Assembly (NCBI RefSeq): GCF_947503375.1
Contig: NZ_CANNDQ010000007.1
Location: 162,972 to 226,971 of the forward strand
Length of the DNA stretch: 64,000 bases
Direction: 5' to 3'
Origin: an uncultured Psychroserpens sp.
Lineage (GTDB): Bacteria > Bacteroidota > Bacteroidia > Flavobacteriales > Flavobacteriaceae
Part shown: piece after piece, positions 34,242-42,604 of the stretch
Layout of the letters: each line of letters begins with the position of its first letter
How positions within the stretch are numbered: position 1 is the first letter of the stretch
The notes under the pieces: generated by a model
Told to the model about the DNA's origin: nothing
The model's input: the letters and a program-made list of their open reading frames with translations, nothing else
Databases searched by the model: none
Made by a program: the position numbers and the translations under genes

Positions 34242-35492
34242 TTATAATGTATCTAAATATTCTAATAAAATTTCAACACCCTCTTCATGAACTATTGTGG
34301 TTCCAATAAAAGGCATGCTGAATCCTTCATTGTAGTTAGAGATTCTGTTAATAATACTGTTCTTTCTACTTACGATATTAGAATCCTCTAATGACGTTTC
34401 AAAAGCCAATCGTAAGCTGGATTGTACTTCACAGAATCCACCTTCAATATGGCAATGCGCGCAATTGATATCAAAATAAGCTCTTGCACGTTGTTCTAAG
34501 GTATAATTTTCAGTATCTGTCCATTTTGGTAATTCTCCAATAGTAGCTGGATCTGCAACACCATCTAACAAATTACTATCAATCAATGCTTGCAATTGAT
34601 TGATGCCGTTTGTACTAAAATTAAGCGTTCTTAGTTTTGGACCAATTGGTGTAAGGTCACCATTGGTTTGATGACAAGTTAAACAATCTGTATCAGAAGG
34701 AATTCTATAAGTTATTGAGTTCGATTCTCCTTCAGCATCAATCCAAGTGACTGGCACATCTCCTCCAATAGGGTCTAATGTTGCCTCTGTTTGAGCATCA
34801 TTCCATCTGTAATCACCACTTACCCAATCACCATCTATTTTTATCAAGATACGAGTCTCAATAATTCTTTTTCCTAGCGAAAGGTCAGTTTCATTATTAT
34901 TATAGAAAAATGTTTTTGCAATAACCGTATTTTCAGGAAAAAGAGGTAAGCCATCACCATCATAAGTCATAGATGCGCCTGTTGGTAAAGCGATCAACCG
35001 TTGTTTGTGAGCGTAATCTGAAAATAAAGTTGAATGTAAGTTGTATTCAAATACATACACGCTAGGGTTCAAATCACTTAACGTGCCTGAGAATAAATTC
35101 AATTCAGAAAGATTCTGTCTAAACTCTGGTACAACAGGTAACGACTGCGTTGTAAAACTGTATACATCAGAGTACATACTTAGATTGTCGGTACTACAAA
35201 CTACTTGCACGTAAACGTCATAAGTGGTTTCTGGTAATAAGTTGTTTAAATCTAAGGTGGTATTGCTTTCTAAAGCAGTAGTTCCAGTGCCAATAACAAA
35301 CCCTGAAATACCATATTCTATGATATATGAAGCAGCATTATTTGAATCTTGCCATGAGAGCGTTACACTTGTTGTTGTAATATTACTTGCTAAGATATTT
35401 GTAGCTTTACTGCAAGCAGCTACTGTATCATCGTCATTATTACAGGCAAAAAGGAATAATGAGAAAATGCATAGGAAACTTAGTCTTTTCAT
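34242..35492 (-). CDS. Exported lipoprotein with fibronectin III domain and diheme cytochrome-like domain
   Basis: From the ATG at 35492 (416 aa; a TTG four codons upstream is rejected) the protein has a lipobox LFLFACNND, then a fibronectin type III domain (ATNILASNITTTSVTLSWQD to about residue 115) and a C-terminal domain with two c-type heme motifs, DCLTCHQTNGDL at about 270 and CAHCHIEGG at about 345. The C-terminal part (RQNLSELNLFSGTL, YSLFSDYAHKQRLI-like segment, TYRIPSDTDCLTCH) matches the TIGR03806/SO2930-type family I know only as uncharacterised. An extracytoplasmic electron carrier is likely. Confidence 0.82.
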   Translation of the reverse strand: MKRLSFLCIFSLFLFACNNDDDTVAACSKATNILASNITTTSVTLSWQDSNNAASYIIEYGISGFVIGTGTTALESNTTLDLNNLLPETTYDVYVQVVCSTDNLSMYSDVYSFTTQSLPVVPEFRQNLSELNLFSGTLSDLNPSVYVFEYNLHSTLFSDYAHKQRLIALPTGASMTYDGDGLPLFPENTVIAKTFFYNNNETDLSLGKRIIETRILIKIDGDWVSGDYRWNDAQTEATLDPIGGDVPVTWIDAEGESNSITYRIPSDTDCLTCHQTNGDLTPIGPKLRTLNFSTNGINQLQALIDSNLLDGVADPATIGELPKWTDTENYTLEQRARAYFDINCAHCHIEGGFCEVQSSLRLAFETSLEDSNIVSRKNSIINRISNYNEGFSMPFIGTTIVHEEGVEILLEYLDTL

Positions 35493-35602
35493 AATTTGGG
35501 TCAATGTTTTTCTGATTAATAGCTTAGCGAATGTAATAAAAATCTTTTTTATAGGCTCTATAAATCGCTGACAGGTAGTAATTTTCTTTTTAAATGATAT
35601 GG

Positions 35603-36517
35603 TTACAATTGGTTTTTATATTCGGCAATCAATAGTGCATGATCAGATTCAGAATGGTATTCTTTTTCTAAAGATACAGGAGAATATTTATTACTAAGCC
35701 AAATATGATCGATTTCCATTAGTGGAATGCCTAATGGCCAAGTTGCTGTGAAACCATTGTTATACGTATGGAAACTCGTATAGTTTTTGTGATAATTTAA
35801 AAAATGTACACTTTCATAAGGCGTATTAAAATCGCCCACGATAAATGATGCATTATGAGTTTTGGCAACGTCAATTATTGAGTCTAAAGCAGGTTTTTTG
35901 TTTACAAAAGGATATGCATATATATCGACTACAATAAAGTTAACCGTTTTATTATTTATTGTAGCATTAATAAGATATGCTTCATGACTTTTCTTCTGGG
36001 CATAAATTTTTGCACTATTAATTTTGCCTTTTACACCTACTAACATGTGCGCATATAAATCTTTGAATGTATAATCTGGTAGTACTTTTTTAAGTATGTC
36101 TAAGTCATTTTGAGTAATATATTTTGCTTCTACAAAAGCTAAAACTTTTGGTTGGTGTTCCTTAGTTTGTTCTATAATAATATCTAAAGGGAGTTGAGGT
36201 TTTTTAGCAACATTCCAATACAATATTTTAGAGGTATTTAATGGAATTGTTTTATCGATTTGTACATAATAAAAGTTGCTTAACCAATAGAATACAAGGC
36301 CTAAAAGAGTGATAAACAAGCAATAGAAATGAACTTTTTTTCTAATGTGAAGTAGTATTATCAAGCTTCCTATAATAATTATTATTGGGATAGGGAAGGA
36401 GTAGAATAGAGTACTTATTGGGTATATATGATCTTTAAAAACAAAATGAATAAGTAATAAAAAAGCATATCCTATTAAAAGATATGCTTTATAATTTTGT
36501 TTTAATTTCAGATTCAA
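35603..36517 (-). CDS. Membrane protein with endonuclease/exonuclease/phosphatase fold
   Basis: A 304-aa protein with TTG start at 36517. Three hydrophobic segments cover about 11-27, 37-55 and 66-85; the C-terminal 200 residues have the DNase I-like EEP pattern: VLAFVEAKYI (about 128-137), FIVVDIYAYPF, SFIVGDFNTPYESVHFLNY (metal-binding Asp/Asn, about 215-233), and MEIDHIWLSNKY plus SESDHALLIAEY with the catalytic Asp-His. The catalytic domain should be periplasmic. Two hairpins lie over the first 25 codons, one of which looks like a terminator for lysS, so the start and expression of this gene are unusual. Confidence 0.82.
   Translation of the reverse strand: MNLKLKQNYKAYLLIGYAFLLLIHFVFKDHIYPISTLFYSFPIPIIIIIGSLIILLHIRKKVHFYCLFITLLGLVFYWLSNFYYVQIDKTIPLNTSKILYWNVAKKPQLPLDIIIEQTKEHQPKVLAFVEAKYITQNDLDILKKVLPDYTFKDLYAHMLVGVKGKINSAKIYAQKKSHEAYLINATINNKTVNFIVVDIYAYPFVNKKPALDSIIDVAKTHNASFIVGDFNTPYESVHFLNYHKNYTSFHTYNNGFTATWPLGIPLMEIDHIWLSNKYSPVSLEKEYHSESDHALLIAEYKNQL
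36459..36490 (-). terminator. Terminator-like hairpin inside the 5' end of the EEP gene
   Basis: On the minus strand AAAGCATATC-N9-GATATGCTTT is followed directly by six T. It lies 76 nt past the lysS stop and is a good lysS terminator, yet it is inside codons 10-20 of the next gene. It may act as an attenuator between the two. Confidence 0.6.
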
Positions 36518-36565
36518 ATCAAAAGTGTTTTGAATCTAAAACTAATAATATAACATTATATTGTT

Positions 36566-38257
36566 TTAGATGATTTCAACAAAGAGACCGTCATTATTCT
36601 TAACAACTTTAGCTGCTTTTTTTCCAGTTAAGCCTTTAATGGTTTTATCCCATTTTTTGTTACTTAAACCAGATTGTACTTTTAACTCATTCAAAGCAAT
36701 TGGAGAATTAGATTTCAGCGTTTCAAAAACTGCTTTTTCTTCTTCAGTCATTTCTATTTGTTTCTTTTCAGGTCGCATTTGTGGAAAGAATAACACTTCT
36801 TGAATGGATTGATTATTGGTTAAAAACATGATCAAACGATCCATGCCAATTCCCATTCCAGATGTTGGTGGCATACCATATTCTAATGCACGTAAAAAAT
36901 CATAATCAATAAACTCGGTGGCTTCATCATCCCCTTTAGCGGCTAATTTCAATTGATGCTCAAAACGCTCACGTTGATCTATAGGATCATTCAGTTCAGA
37001 ATAAGCATTGGCAATTTCTTTTCCGCATACCATGAGTTCAAAGCGCTCAGTCAAATCTGGATCATTGCGATGTTCTTTGCATAGTGGACTCATTTCTTTT
37101 GGGTAATCTGTAATAAAAGTTGGTTGTATGTAATTGCCTTCACATTTTTCACCAAAGATTTCATCTATAAGCTTTCCTTTTCCCATAGTTTCGTCTACTT
37201 CAACGCCCATATCTTTGGCTGCTTGACGAATTTCGGCTTCAGATTTTCCTGTAATATCAAATCCTGTAAAATGCTTTATAGAATCTGCCATTGTGACTCG
37301 AGCATAAGGTGCTTTAAAGTCTATTTTGTGCTCACCAAAAGTAGCTTCAGTTGTTCCATTAACTGCTATTGCACAATGTTCTAATAGTCGTTCGCAGAAG
37401 CCCATCATCCAATTGTAGTCTTTATAAGACACATAAATCTCCATGGCGGTAAATTCAGGATTATGAGTTCTATCCATACCTTCATTTCTGAAGTTCTTAG
37501 AAAATTCATAAACGCCATCAAATCCACCAACAATTAGTCGTTTCAAATACAATTCGTTAGCAATTCTCATGTATAATGGAATGTCTAGACTATTGTGGTG
37601 CGTGATAAAAGGACGTGCTGCTGCTCCTCCAGGAATAGGCTGAAGGATGGGTGTTTCTACTTCAAAGTATCCAGCATCATTAAAAAATTGACGCATGGCA
37701 TTAAACAGCTTAGTACGCTTAACAAATACTTCTTTTACATGCGGATTCACTACTAGATCTGCGTAACGTTGTCTGTAACGTTGTTCTGGATCAGTAAATG
37801 CATCGTGAACTTTGCCTCCACTATCAACTCTTGGTTGCGGTAGCGGTTTCAGTGCTTTACTCAATAAGGTAAAGTCTTTTACCATGACTGTTTTTTCACC
37901 AACTTTAGTAGTAAATAATTCACCTTCGATACCAATAAAATCTCCAATGTCTAATAGTTTTTTATAAACATCGTTGTATTTAGTTTTGTCTTCACTACTA
38001 CTAATTTTATCTCTATTGAAATATACTTGTATTTTTCCAGCACTGTCTTGTAATTCAGCAAAACTTGCAGAACCTTGAATACGACGTGACATTAATCGCC
38101 CTGCTATAACAACCTTTTTGCCTTCTTGAAAAGCATCTTTTACTTGTTTGGATGTATGATCTACAGGAAATAAATCTGCAGGATAAGGATTGATGCCTAA
38201 GGCTCTTAATTTTACGAGTTTATCGCGTCTTACTGTTTCTTGTTCTGAAAGCTGCAT
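36566..38257 (-). CDS. lysS: Lysyl-tRNA synthetase (class II) with C-terminal extension
   Basis: Charges tRNA-Lys. N-terminal OB-fold anticodon-binding domain (VVIAGRLMSRRIQGSASFAE, about 50-69), class II catalytic domain with motif 2 FRNEGMDRTHNPEFTAMEIY and motif 3 GMPPTSGMGIGMDRLIMFLT. The core ends near residue 500 with FFPQMRPEKK; another ~60 residues follow (TEEEKAVFETLKSNSPIALN and onward to LFVEII), which look like a small winged-helix domain. Such long forms are, I believe, usual in Flavobacteria. ATG at 38257, promoter box just upstream. Confidence 0.97.
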   Translation of the reverse strand: MQLSEQETVRRDKLVKLRALGINPYPADLFPVDHTSKQVKDAFQEGKKVVIAGRLMSRRIQGSASFAELQDSAGKIQVYFNRDKISSSEDKTKYNDVYKKLLDIGDFIGIEGELFTTKVGEKTVMVKDFTLLSKALKPLPQPRVDSGGKVHDAFTDPEQRYRQRYADLVVNPHVKEVFVKRTKLFNAMRQFFNDAGYFEVETPILQPIPGGAAARPFITHHNSLDIPLYMRIANELYLKRLIVGGFDGVYEFSKNFRNEGMDRTHNPEFTAMEIYVSYKDYNWMMGFCERLLEHCAIAVNGTTEATFGEHKIDFKAPYARVTMADSIKHFTGFDITGKSEAEIRQAAKDMGVEVDETMGKGKLIDEIFGEKCEGNYIQPTFITDYPKEMSPLCKEHRNDPDLTERFELMVCGKEIANAYSELNDPIDQRERFEHQLKLAAKGDDEATEFIDYDFLRALEYGMPPTSGMGIGMDRLIMFLTNNQSIQEVLFFPQMRPEKKQIEMTEEEKAVFETLKSNSPIALNELKVQSGLSNKKWDKTIKGLTGKKAAKVVKNNDGLFVEII

Positions 38258-38276
38258 GCTGTTTAATTTTGATTTG

Positions 38277-38308
38277 CAAAATTAAACTATTTACAAGAAT
38301 TAATGCAA
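38277..38308 (-). promoter_or_regulatory. Promoter of lysS
   Basis: Minus strand: TTG (38306-38308), 21-nt spacer, TAATTTTG (38277-38284), matching TTG/TAnnTTTG. Leader about 10-15 nt to the ATG at 38257. Confidence 0.6.
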
Positions 38309-38354
38309 AAAAATAGTCTTGAATCCTTGTAGGTTTCAAAGTTCTTGGCTTCTT

Positions 38355-39170
38355 CTAGTTAATTTGTGACAATGCAGCAATTTCATTTTCTATATCTAAT
38401 AGATAAACTTTAAATCCAGCATTAATATTTATAAAACGATTGGTTTCACGATATTTTGATAAAGCTTTAGTAAATTGTTTTTTAGCTTCAACTAGGTTTA
38501 GTTTTTCTTTGAGTGCAATTCCTAAAAAATAGTTGGTGTCGGCCATGTCCTCGTTTATAGTCAATTGTTTTTTTAGAGTGGCTATGGCTTTGCTATATTG
38601 TTTGTCTAACACGTAGAGTATGCCAAGCGAATGATAATCTGTTAAACCAATATCATCTTTAGATTTGTAATTAATAATACAATTTGATATGATTTCGATT
38701 CCTTTTTTGTATTGATTTGTTTTTGCATAAGCAAGACCAAGTATGATTCGCATGTCTTTATCGCCTCCAGGGGTAAATTGAACATATGCTTTTGGTAGTT
38801 TGTAGTAGGTTTCTAAATCTTCAATACAAAGGTTATAATTTTTATATTGCCAGTACCAGTACGCTCTGTAACATAAATATTCCTTAGGATCAATTTTAAT
38901 GGCTTTGTTCAATATGTCTAGGCCTTCTCTTAGCAACCCTCTTTTAAAATAAGGAACCGATTTTTCATAGTAAGCCCAAGCAAACTCAGGAGCTATAGCT
39001 ATGGCTTGATCAAATAATTTTTGTGAGGCTTTACTACCTTGAGGATATTGAATTGCTTTGTAGCTTAATTCGCAAGCTTTTCGTTCTTGGCTATTTTCAG
39101 CATATATATAACAATTTGGTTGTGCATAACTGAAAAGAGAAGATGTAAGAAGTATTAATAATGTTCTCAT
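38355..39170 (-). CDS. Exported TPR protein
   Basis: A 271-aa protein with a signal peptide (about 1-16, ending SYAQ) and some five tetratricopeptide repeats: for example AWAYYEKSVPYFKRGLLREG (about 69-88), LDILNKAIKIDPKEYLCYRA, ILGLAYAKTNQYKKGIEII and ATLKKQLTINEDMADTNYFL. Probably a periplasmic scaffold. Last gene of a minus-strand operon; it overlaps the preceding lipoprotein gene by 4 nt (ATGA). Confidence 0.85.
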   Translation of the reverse strand: MRTLLILLTSSLFSYAQPNCYIYAENSQERKACELSYKAIQYPQGSKASQKLFDQAIAIAPEFAWAYYEKSVPYFKRGLLREGLDILNKAIKIDPKEYLCYRAYWYWQYKNYNLCIEDLETYYKLPKAYVQFTPGGDKDMRIILGLAYAKTNQYKKGIEIISNCIINYKSKDDIGLTDYHSLGILYVLDKQYSKAIATLKKQLTINEDMADTNYFLGIALKEKLNLVEAKKQFTKALSKYRETNRFININAGFKVYLLDIENEIAALSQIN

Positions 39171-39670
39171 GTACTTTGAATTTTACCGTGATCTATTTTT
39201 ATAACATGAAATGTATACCCGTCATAATCTTCTCCTTTGTAAATTGCATGATTCCAATTTTTCAAGTTTTTAAAAATTGTTTGAATGTGTTGCATTAGCA
39301 CCTCAGAACAATTTGTTTGGTTAAAATTTGAATCAAGTACCTGAATTCTGATTCTTCCAGGTTCATTGTTACAATTTATAGCAAATCGCACAATAAAATA
39401 GCCATTGAAACCACTGTATTCAGGTTTAAATTCATAGTGTTTTATAATAGCTTTTTCAAGAGCTCTTTTACCTCCAGAGTAAGAGATGTAAGCTCTCTTG
39501 TGCAAAACATTAGTTGAATCACAAAACTTGAATTCAGGATCATCTAGATTAGGATTAAACGAGGTGTCGCCAATTTGATCTTTGTAGATCATTTCAACAT
39601 TATTGCTGTTCACACAACTTATGAAAGAAAAGATCAAGATTAGGATCAATAAGTAGGTTTTACTTTCCAT
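39167..39670 (-). CDS. Lipoprotein with TonB C-terminal-like domain
   Basis: A 167-aa protein with lipobox LIFSFISCVN (Cys about 19). The C-terminal half, FNGYFIVRFAINCNNEPGRI (about 94-113) followed by SEVLMQHIQTIFKNLKNWNH and YDGYTFHVIKI, has the strand-helix-strand order and the F-x-IN-x(3)-P/E-G-x-I, N-W motifs of the TonB C-terminal domain family seen in many Bacteroidetes lipoproteins, though weakly. It overlaps its neighbours on both sides (11 nt upstream, 4 nt downstream). Confidence 0.65.
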   Translation of the reverse strand: MESKTYLLILILIFSFISCVNSNNVEMIYKDQIGDTSFNPNLDDPEFKFCDSTNVLHKRAYISYSGGKRALEKAIIKHYEFKPEYSGFNGYFIVRFAINCNNEPGRIRIQVLDSNFNQTNCSEVLMQHIQTIFKNLKNWNHAIYKGEDYDGYTFHVIKIDHGKIQST

Positions 39671-40559
39671 TAATGCTAGTTTTTAAAGCTTCAAGATTCT
39701 CTAATAAATCGTTATCATCAGGGAATTTTTCAATGGCATCTTTTAGCGTTTGAATAGCTTTTTTTGAGTACCCACTAATGCCTAAAGTATTTGCTAAACT
39801 CATAAAAGTTCTTGGATTGTCGGGAAATAATTGGGTATTCAATTTAAACACTTCAATAGCTTCATCTAGTTTATTTGAGGCGTATAATATGCGCCCATAA
39901 GTATTCAATTCATACATACTTGTGACTTTATTATCGTAAGTTTTTACTAAGCGCTTACTTTGTTTTTTGAGACCATTCAAGCCATCATCTTTTAGTATTG
40001 CATTTACTGTTTCTACAATTTGATAATTAGATTTATACGTGTTTTTAGTGACAATATTTAGTATGTCTTTTTCTAAAGTTTCTATTGGGTGCTCTACAAT
40101 ACGATTGACTTCTTTTCGATCTTTATAAAAGATAAAAGTAGGTACACGATGAATATTTAAACCAGCTTCCTCATGATTTGGGCTCTGCTTGTACATGTAA
40201 GGTTTTTTGCTAAGCGCAATAACAGTAAGTTGATCTTTAGGGAAATTGCAAGCTTCAATAATTTTGTAAAATCTCGGAACTTCCTTTTTACTGTCACCAC
40301 ACCAAGTACCCATAAAAAGTTTGATGTTGTAATCTTTAAGTTTTGACGTTAATAATTTTATGGTCGCTTGATCTAACTCATAGGTTTCATAGTTTTTCGA
40401 AAACCAGTGGTTATAATTTTCAGACATTAAGCCATCTTTATTTATTTTTCCGAGCAAAAAAGGTGATTCTTCATTAATGTTTATTTCATCATTAATGCTT
40501 TGCGCTATTGTAGTTGCAGAAAAACAAGCTACTACAAATAGTAAAAAATAGTTTTTCAT
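39660..40559 (-). CDS. Periplasmic thioredoxin-like protein with TPR tail, single active-site Cys
   Basis: A 299-aa protein with signal peptide (about 1-19, ending TIAQ). The thioredoxin fold starts near residue 70: KLFMGTWCGDSKKEVPRFYK, where the active-site CxxC is WCGDS-K, so only the first Cys is present; the cis-proline loop is HRVPTFIFYKDRKEVNRIV. From about residue 200 TPR-like helices follow (YGRILYASNKLDEAIEVFKL, PRTFMSLANTLGISGYSKKA). With a single Cys it is more likely a binding, reductase-like or peroxidase-like module than a dithiol oxidoreductase. Confidence 0.8.
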   Translation of the reverse strand: MKNYFLLFVVACFSATTIAQSINDEININEESPFLLGKINKDGLMSENYNHWFSKNYETYELDQATIKLLTSKLKDYNIKLFMGTWCGDSKKEVPRFYKIIEACNFPKDQLTVIALSKKPYMYKQSPNHEEAGLNIHRVPTFIFYKDRKEVNRIVEHPIETLEKDILNIVTKNTYKSNYQIVETVNAILKDDGLNGLKKQSKRLVKTYDNKVTSMYELNTYGRILYASNKLDEAIEVFKLNTQLFPDNPRTFMSLANTLGISGYSKKAIQTLKDAIEKFPDDNDLLENLEALKTSINGK

Positions 40560-40564
40560 AACTT

Positions 40565-41002
40565 TTATTTTGAATTAGCGTTTTTAATGACTTCTCCGAT
40601 AATACGAAGTTTTTTCTGATTGTTATTCGCATTAGAAATCACAGTTATAGACTTTGAAAATTTACCTATTTTATTAGTGGCATATTTGATCTCTATAGTT
40701 CCAGATTCACCAGGTAGAATTGCTTGCTTTGGGTAGGTTGGTACTGTGCAACCACATGATGTTTTTACTTTGGAAATTACAATTGGAGCTCGACCTCTGT
40801 TTTTAAATTTAAATGTACGAGTCCCATTGTCATTTTGATGTATTGTACCATAGTCAATAACTTCTTCTTCAAATAGAAATATGCCTACATCTTTGTTGGA
40901 GGCTTGCTCTTGAGCGTAACCTAGACTAGAAAAGAAAAGTGTAATTAAAAAACCTAAGGTTAAAGTTAGGTAGCTTACTTGTGTTGGCGCATAATGTTTC
41001 AT
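40565..41002 (-). CDS. Exported DUF1573-domain protein
   Basis: A 145-aa protein with a signal sequence (about 15-31, ending LGYAQ) and one DUF1573 immunoglobulin-like domain. The family hallmark is seen: IDYGTIHQNDNGTRTFKFKN (about 49-68), IVISKVKTSCGCTVPTYPK (about 74-92, SCGCT), then ILPGESGTIEIKYATN and GKFSKSITVISN. Function in the family is unknown; the domain is frequent in Bacteroidetes periplasmic proteins. It leads a four-gene unit, 5 nt ahead of the thioredoxin-like gene. Confidence 0.9.
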   Translation of the reverse strand: MKHYAPTQVSYLTLTLGFLITLFFSSLGYAQEQASNKDVGIFLFEEEVIDYGTIHQNDNGTRTFKFKNRGRAPIVISKVKTSCGCTVPTYPKQAILPGESGTIEIKYATNKIGKFSKSITVISNANNNQKKLRIIGEVIKNANSK

Positions 41003-41110
41003 AATGTTTGTTTTTTGATTAATACAATAACAAACATCAAGATTTGTATGAGAAAACAGGGTGTATTATAGGTTGGAAATGAGTACTAGTCCCTAGGTTG
41101 AATTCTGTAA

Positions 41111-42169
41111 CTAACTGTTAAACAGGGATTTTAATTCGTCTCTAGAACTAACGTTAAGTTTTTTGTAAACGTTATTTACATGTGTTTTTACTGTACTTAC
41201 GCTTACAAAAAGGGTATCAGCTATATCTTTATTGCTATTATTTTCTAATAAAAGCTCCAAAACCTTTTGCTCTTGTTTGGTTAGTTGTGCTTTAACTTCA
41301 GAATGGCGTTTCTTTCTATTTTTATTTCTTGCAAAAAGGAGCCAAATATTAAATAAGAGTGATATAGATAATGCTATAATCAAAACATAAAGCCAATTAA
41401 AGCCTTTTGCATTTTCTGAAGGTGATGCAATGTATTTATCAGAAGACAATTCAGCCTTATATTGGTTGGTATATGGAGAGTTTGGATATTTTTCTGATAA
41501 TCTTACAAGTAACTCGTCATAGTAACTATTACTTTTTAGGTCCTCTAAGTAATATTCATGAAATTGATTACTTCTGTCTGATAAAAATGCATAAATATAT
41601 AATTCTGCTAGAGGTTCGTTGAGGTTTTTACCAAAGTCTTGTAGCGTTTTAAACCACTTTCTATTATTCAATTCTCTATTAGCTTTACTTCTAAATTCGC
41701 TGTAAGCAAATTTCATTTCCTCTTTTAAAGAATCAACTTTAATAAACGCAGCGGTTTTTGGGTTGTTTGATATAATGTCACAAAACATTTGCGCATCAAA
41801 CGATAAAGGAAAGGTAATGGTGTCTGTATGTTTTGCAATAAACAAGATGTCTTTACTATCTGTACAATGGCCATCAAAATGATTGCTAGTTTGATTGTAC
41901 GAATTGCAATTATCTACATGTAATTTATAAATTTTTTGATTGGTATCTAGATGATCTCCATTAAATCGAAAAAAACCTGATGAATCTGTTGTAACCTTAG
42001 AAATAATTTGTTCATCATAAATTCCATCAAGCGTTCTGTAGTCTTCAATAACAGATAAATAAACTTCATTTTGCCACCTATCATCATCAATGAAGCCTTC
42101 AAAACGGTGTTGTGCATTTACATTCGTTATCGCACAAATTAAGATAAATATGATATATGAAACTCTCAC
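41111..42169 (-). CDS. Membrane-spanning LuxR-type transcription regulator with periplasmic sensor
   Basis: A 352-aa protein starting with GTG at 42169. Signal peptide (about 1-19, ending NVNAQ), a ~235-residue extracytoplasmic region that begins with a DUF4369-like beta domain (RFEGFIDDDRWQNEVYLSVI) and continues with helices, one membrane helix at about 256-280 (WLYVLIIALSISLLFNIWLL), then a C-terminal LuxR/GerE helix-turn-helix at about 296-348 (KVLELLLENNSNKDIADTLF, VSVSTVKTHVNNVYKKLNVS). Sensor outside, DNA-binding inside on one chain. It lies just upstream of the DUF1573 operon in the same direction and is its most likely regulator. Confidence 0.85.
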   Translation of the reverse strand: MRVSYIIFILICAITNVNAQHRFEGFIDDDRWQNEVYLSVIEDYRTLDGIYDEQIISKVTTDSSGFFRFNGDHLDTNQKIYKLHVDNCNSYNQTSNHFDGHCTDSKDILFIAKHTDTITFPLSFDAQMFCDIISNNPKTAAFIKVDSLKEEMKFAYSEFRSKANRELNNRKWFKTLQDFGKNLNEPLAELYIYAFLSDRSNQFHEYYLEDLKSNSYYDELLVRLSEKYPNSPYTNQYKAELSSDKYIASPSENAKGFNWLYVLIIALSISLLFNIWLLFARNKNRKKRHSEVKAQLTKQEQKVLELLLENNSNKDIADTLFVSVSTVKTHVNNVYKKLNVSSRDELKSLFNS

Positions 42170-42277
42170 AGCACTAAACTACTATTTTTATTTAAAAAGA
42201 AATCTGTAATTGTATAATTATTGAGTTGTAACAAATAGCTTTCATGTACGTCCTATCAATACATCAATACTTAAATT

Positions 42278-42436
42278 ATGAGTTTTTGGAGAGTACTTCT
42301 CGCTATTATTTGTCCACCTTTATCTGTGATAGGTAAAGGCTGTGGTTCTATACTTATTGTTTTCTTGCTTTGGCTATGTGGTTGGGTTCCAGGTGTGATT
42401 GCTGCTATAGTGATATTAAATAATCCTGAACGATAA
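42278..42436 (+). CDS. YqaE/Pmp3-type small membrane proteolipid
   Basis: A 52-aa protein, translated here directly: MSFWRVLLAIICPPLSVIGK start, then GCGSILIVFLLWLCGWVPGV and IAAIVILNNPER. Two membrane helices with the family signatures CPPL and LCGWVPGVIAA identify the UPF0057/Pmp3 family, which in yeast and plants limits ion leak under salt stress and in bacteria is a general stress proteolipid. It is a stand-alone gene in plus orientation between the minus-strand regulator and the remnant upstream of lipB. No clear TAnnTTTG box precedes it. Confidence 0.9.
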   Translation: MSFWRVLLAIICPPLSVIGKGCGSILIVFLLWLCGWVPGVIAAIVILNNPER

Positions 42437-42599
42437 AAACCGTATCTTTGTTTACCATTTTCTTAAAGTAGTCAAGTCTGTTACTAATAAAGATGCAGTT
42501 GTAAGTGAAGATGAAAAAACAGTCACATTAAAAATGAATTTTATAGAAATGATTAAGTCACCTGAAATGATGACTTTAGATGTTATTTTAGAAGATTAA
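42420..42599 (+). pseudogene. C-terminal remnant of a lost gene
   Basis: An open frame without a start codon runs from 42420 to the TAA at 42597-42599. From about 42472 its translation is protein-like and well behaved (KSVTNKDAVVSEDEKTVTLK, then MNFIEMIKSPEMMTLDVILE, ending in D), reading like the C-terminus of a folded soluble or exported protein, but there is no upstream part: the frame meets the YqaE stop region and a promoter box instead. I read it as the last ~45 codons of a gene truncated by deletion. I do not recognise the family. Confidence 0.6.
42443..42450 (+). promoter_or_regulatory. Promoter -7 box ahead of the remnant and lipB
   Basis: TATCTTTG, exact TAnnTTTG, 7 nt past the YqaE stop. 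It could once have served the lost gene and could now drive lipB through the remnant (about 150-nt leader). Confidence 0.45.
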
Positions 42600-42604
42600 A
42601 TATT

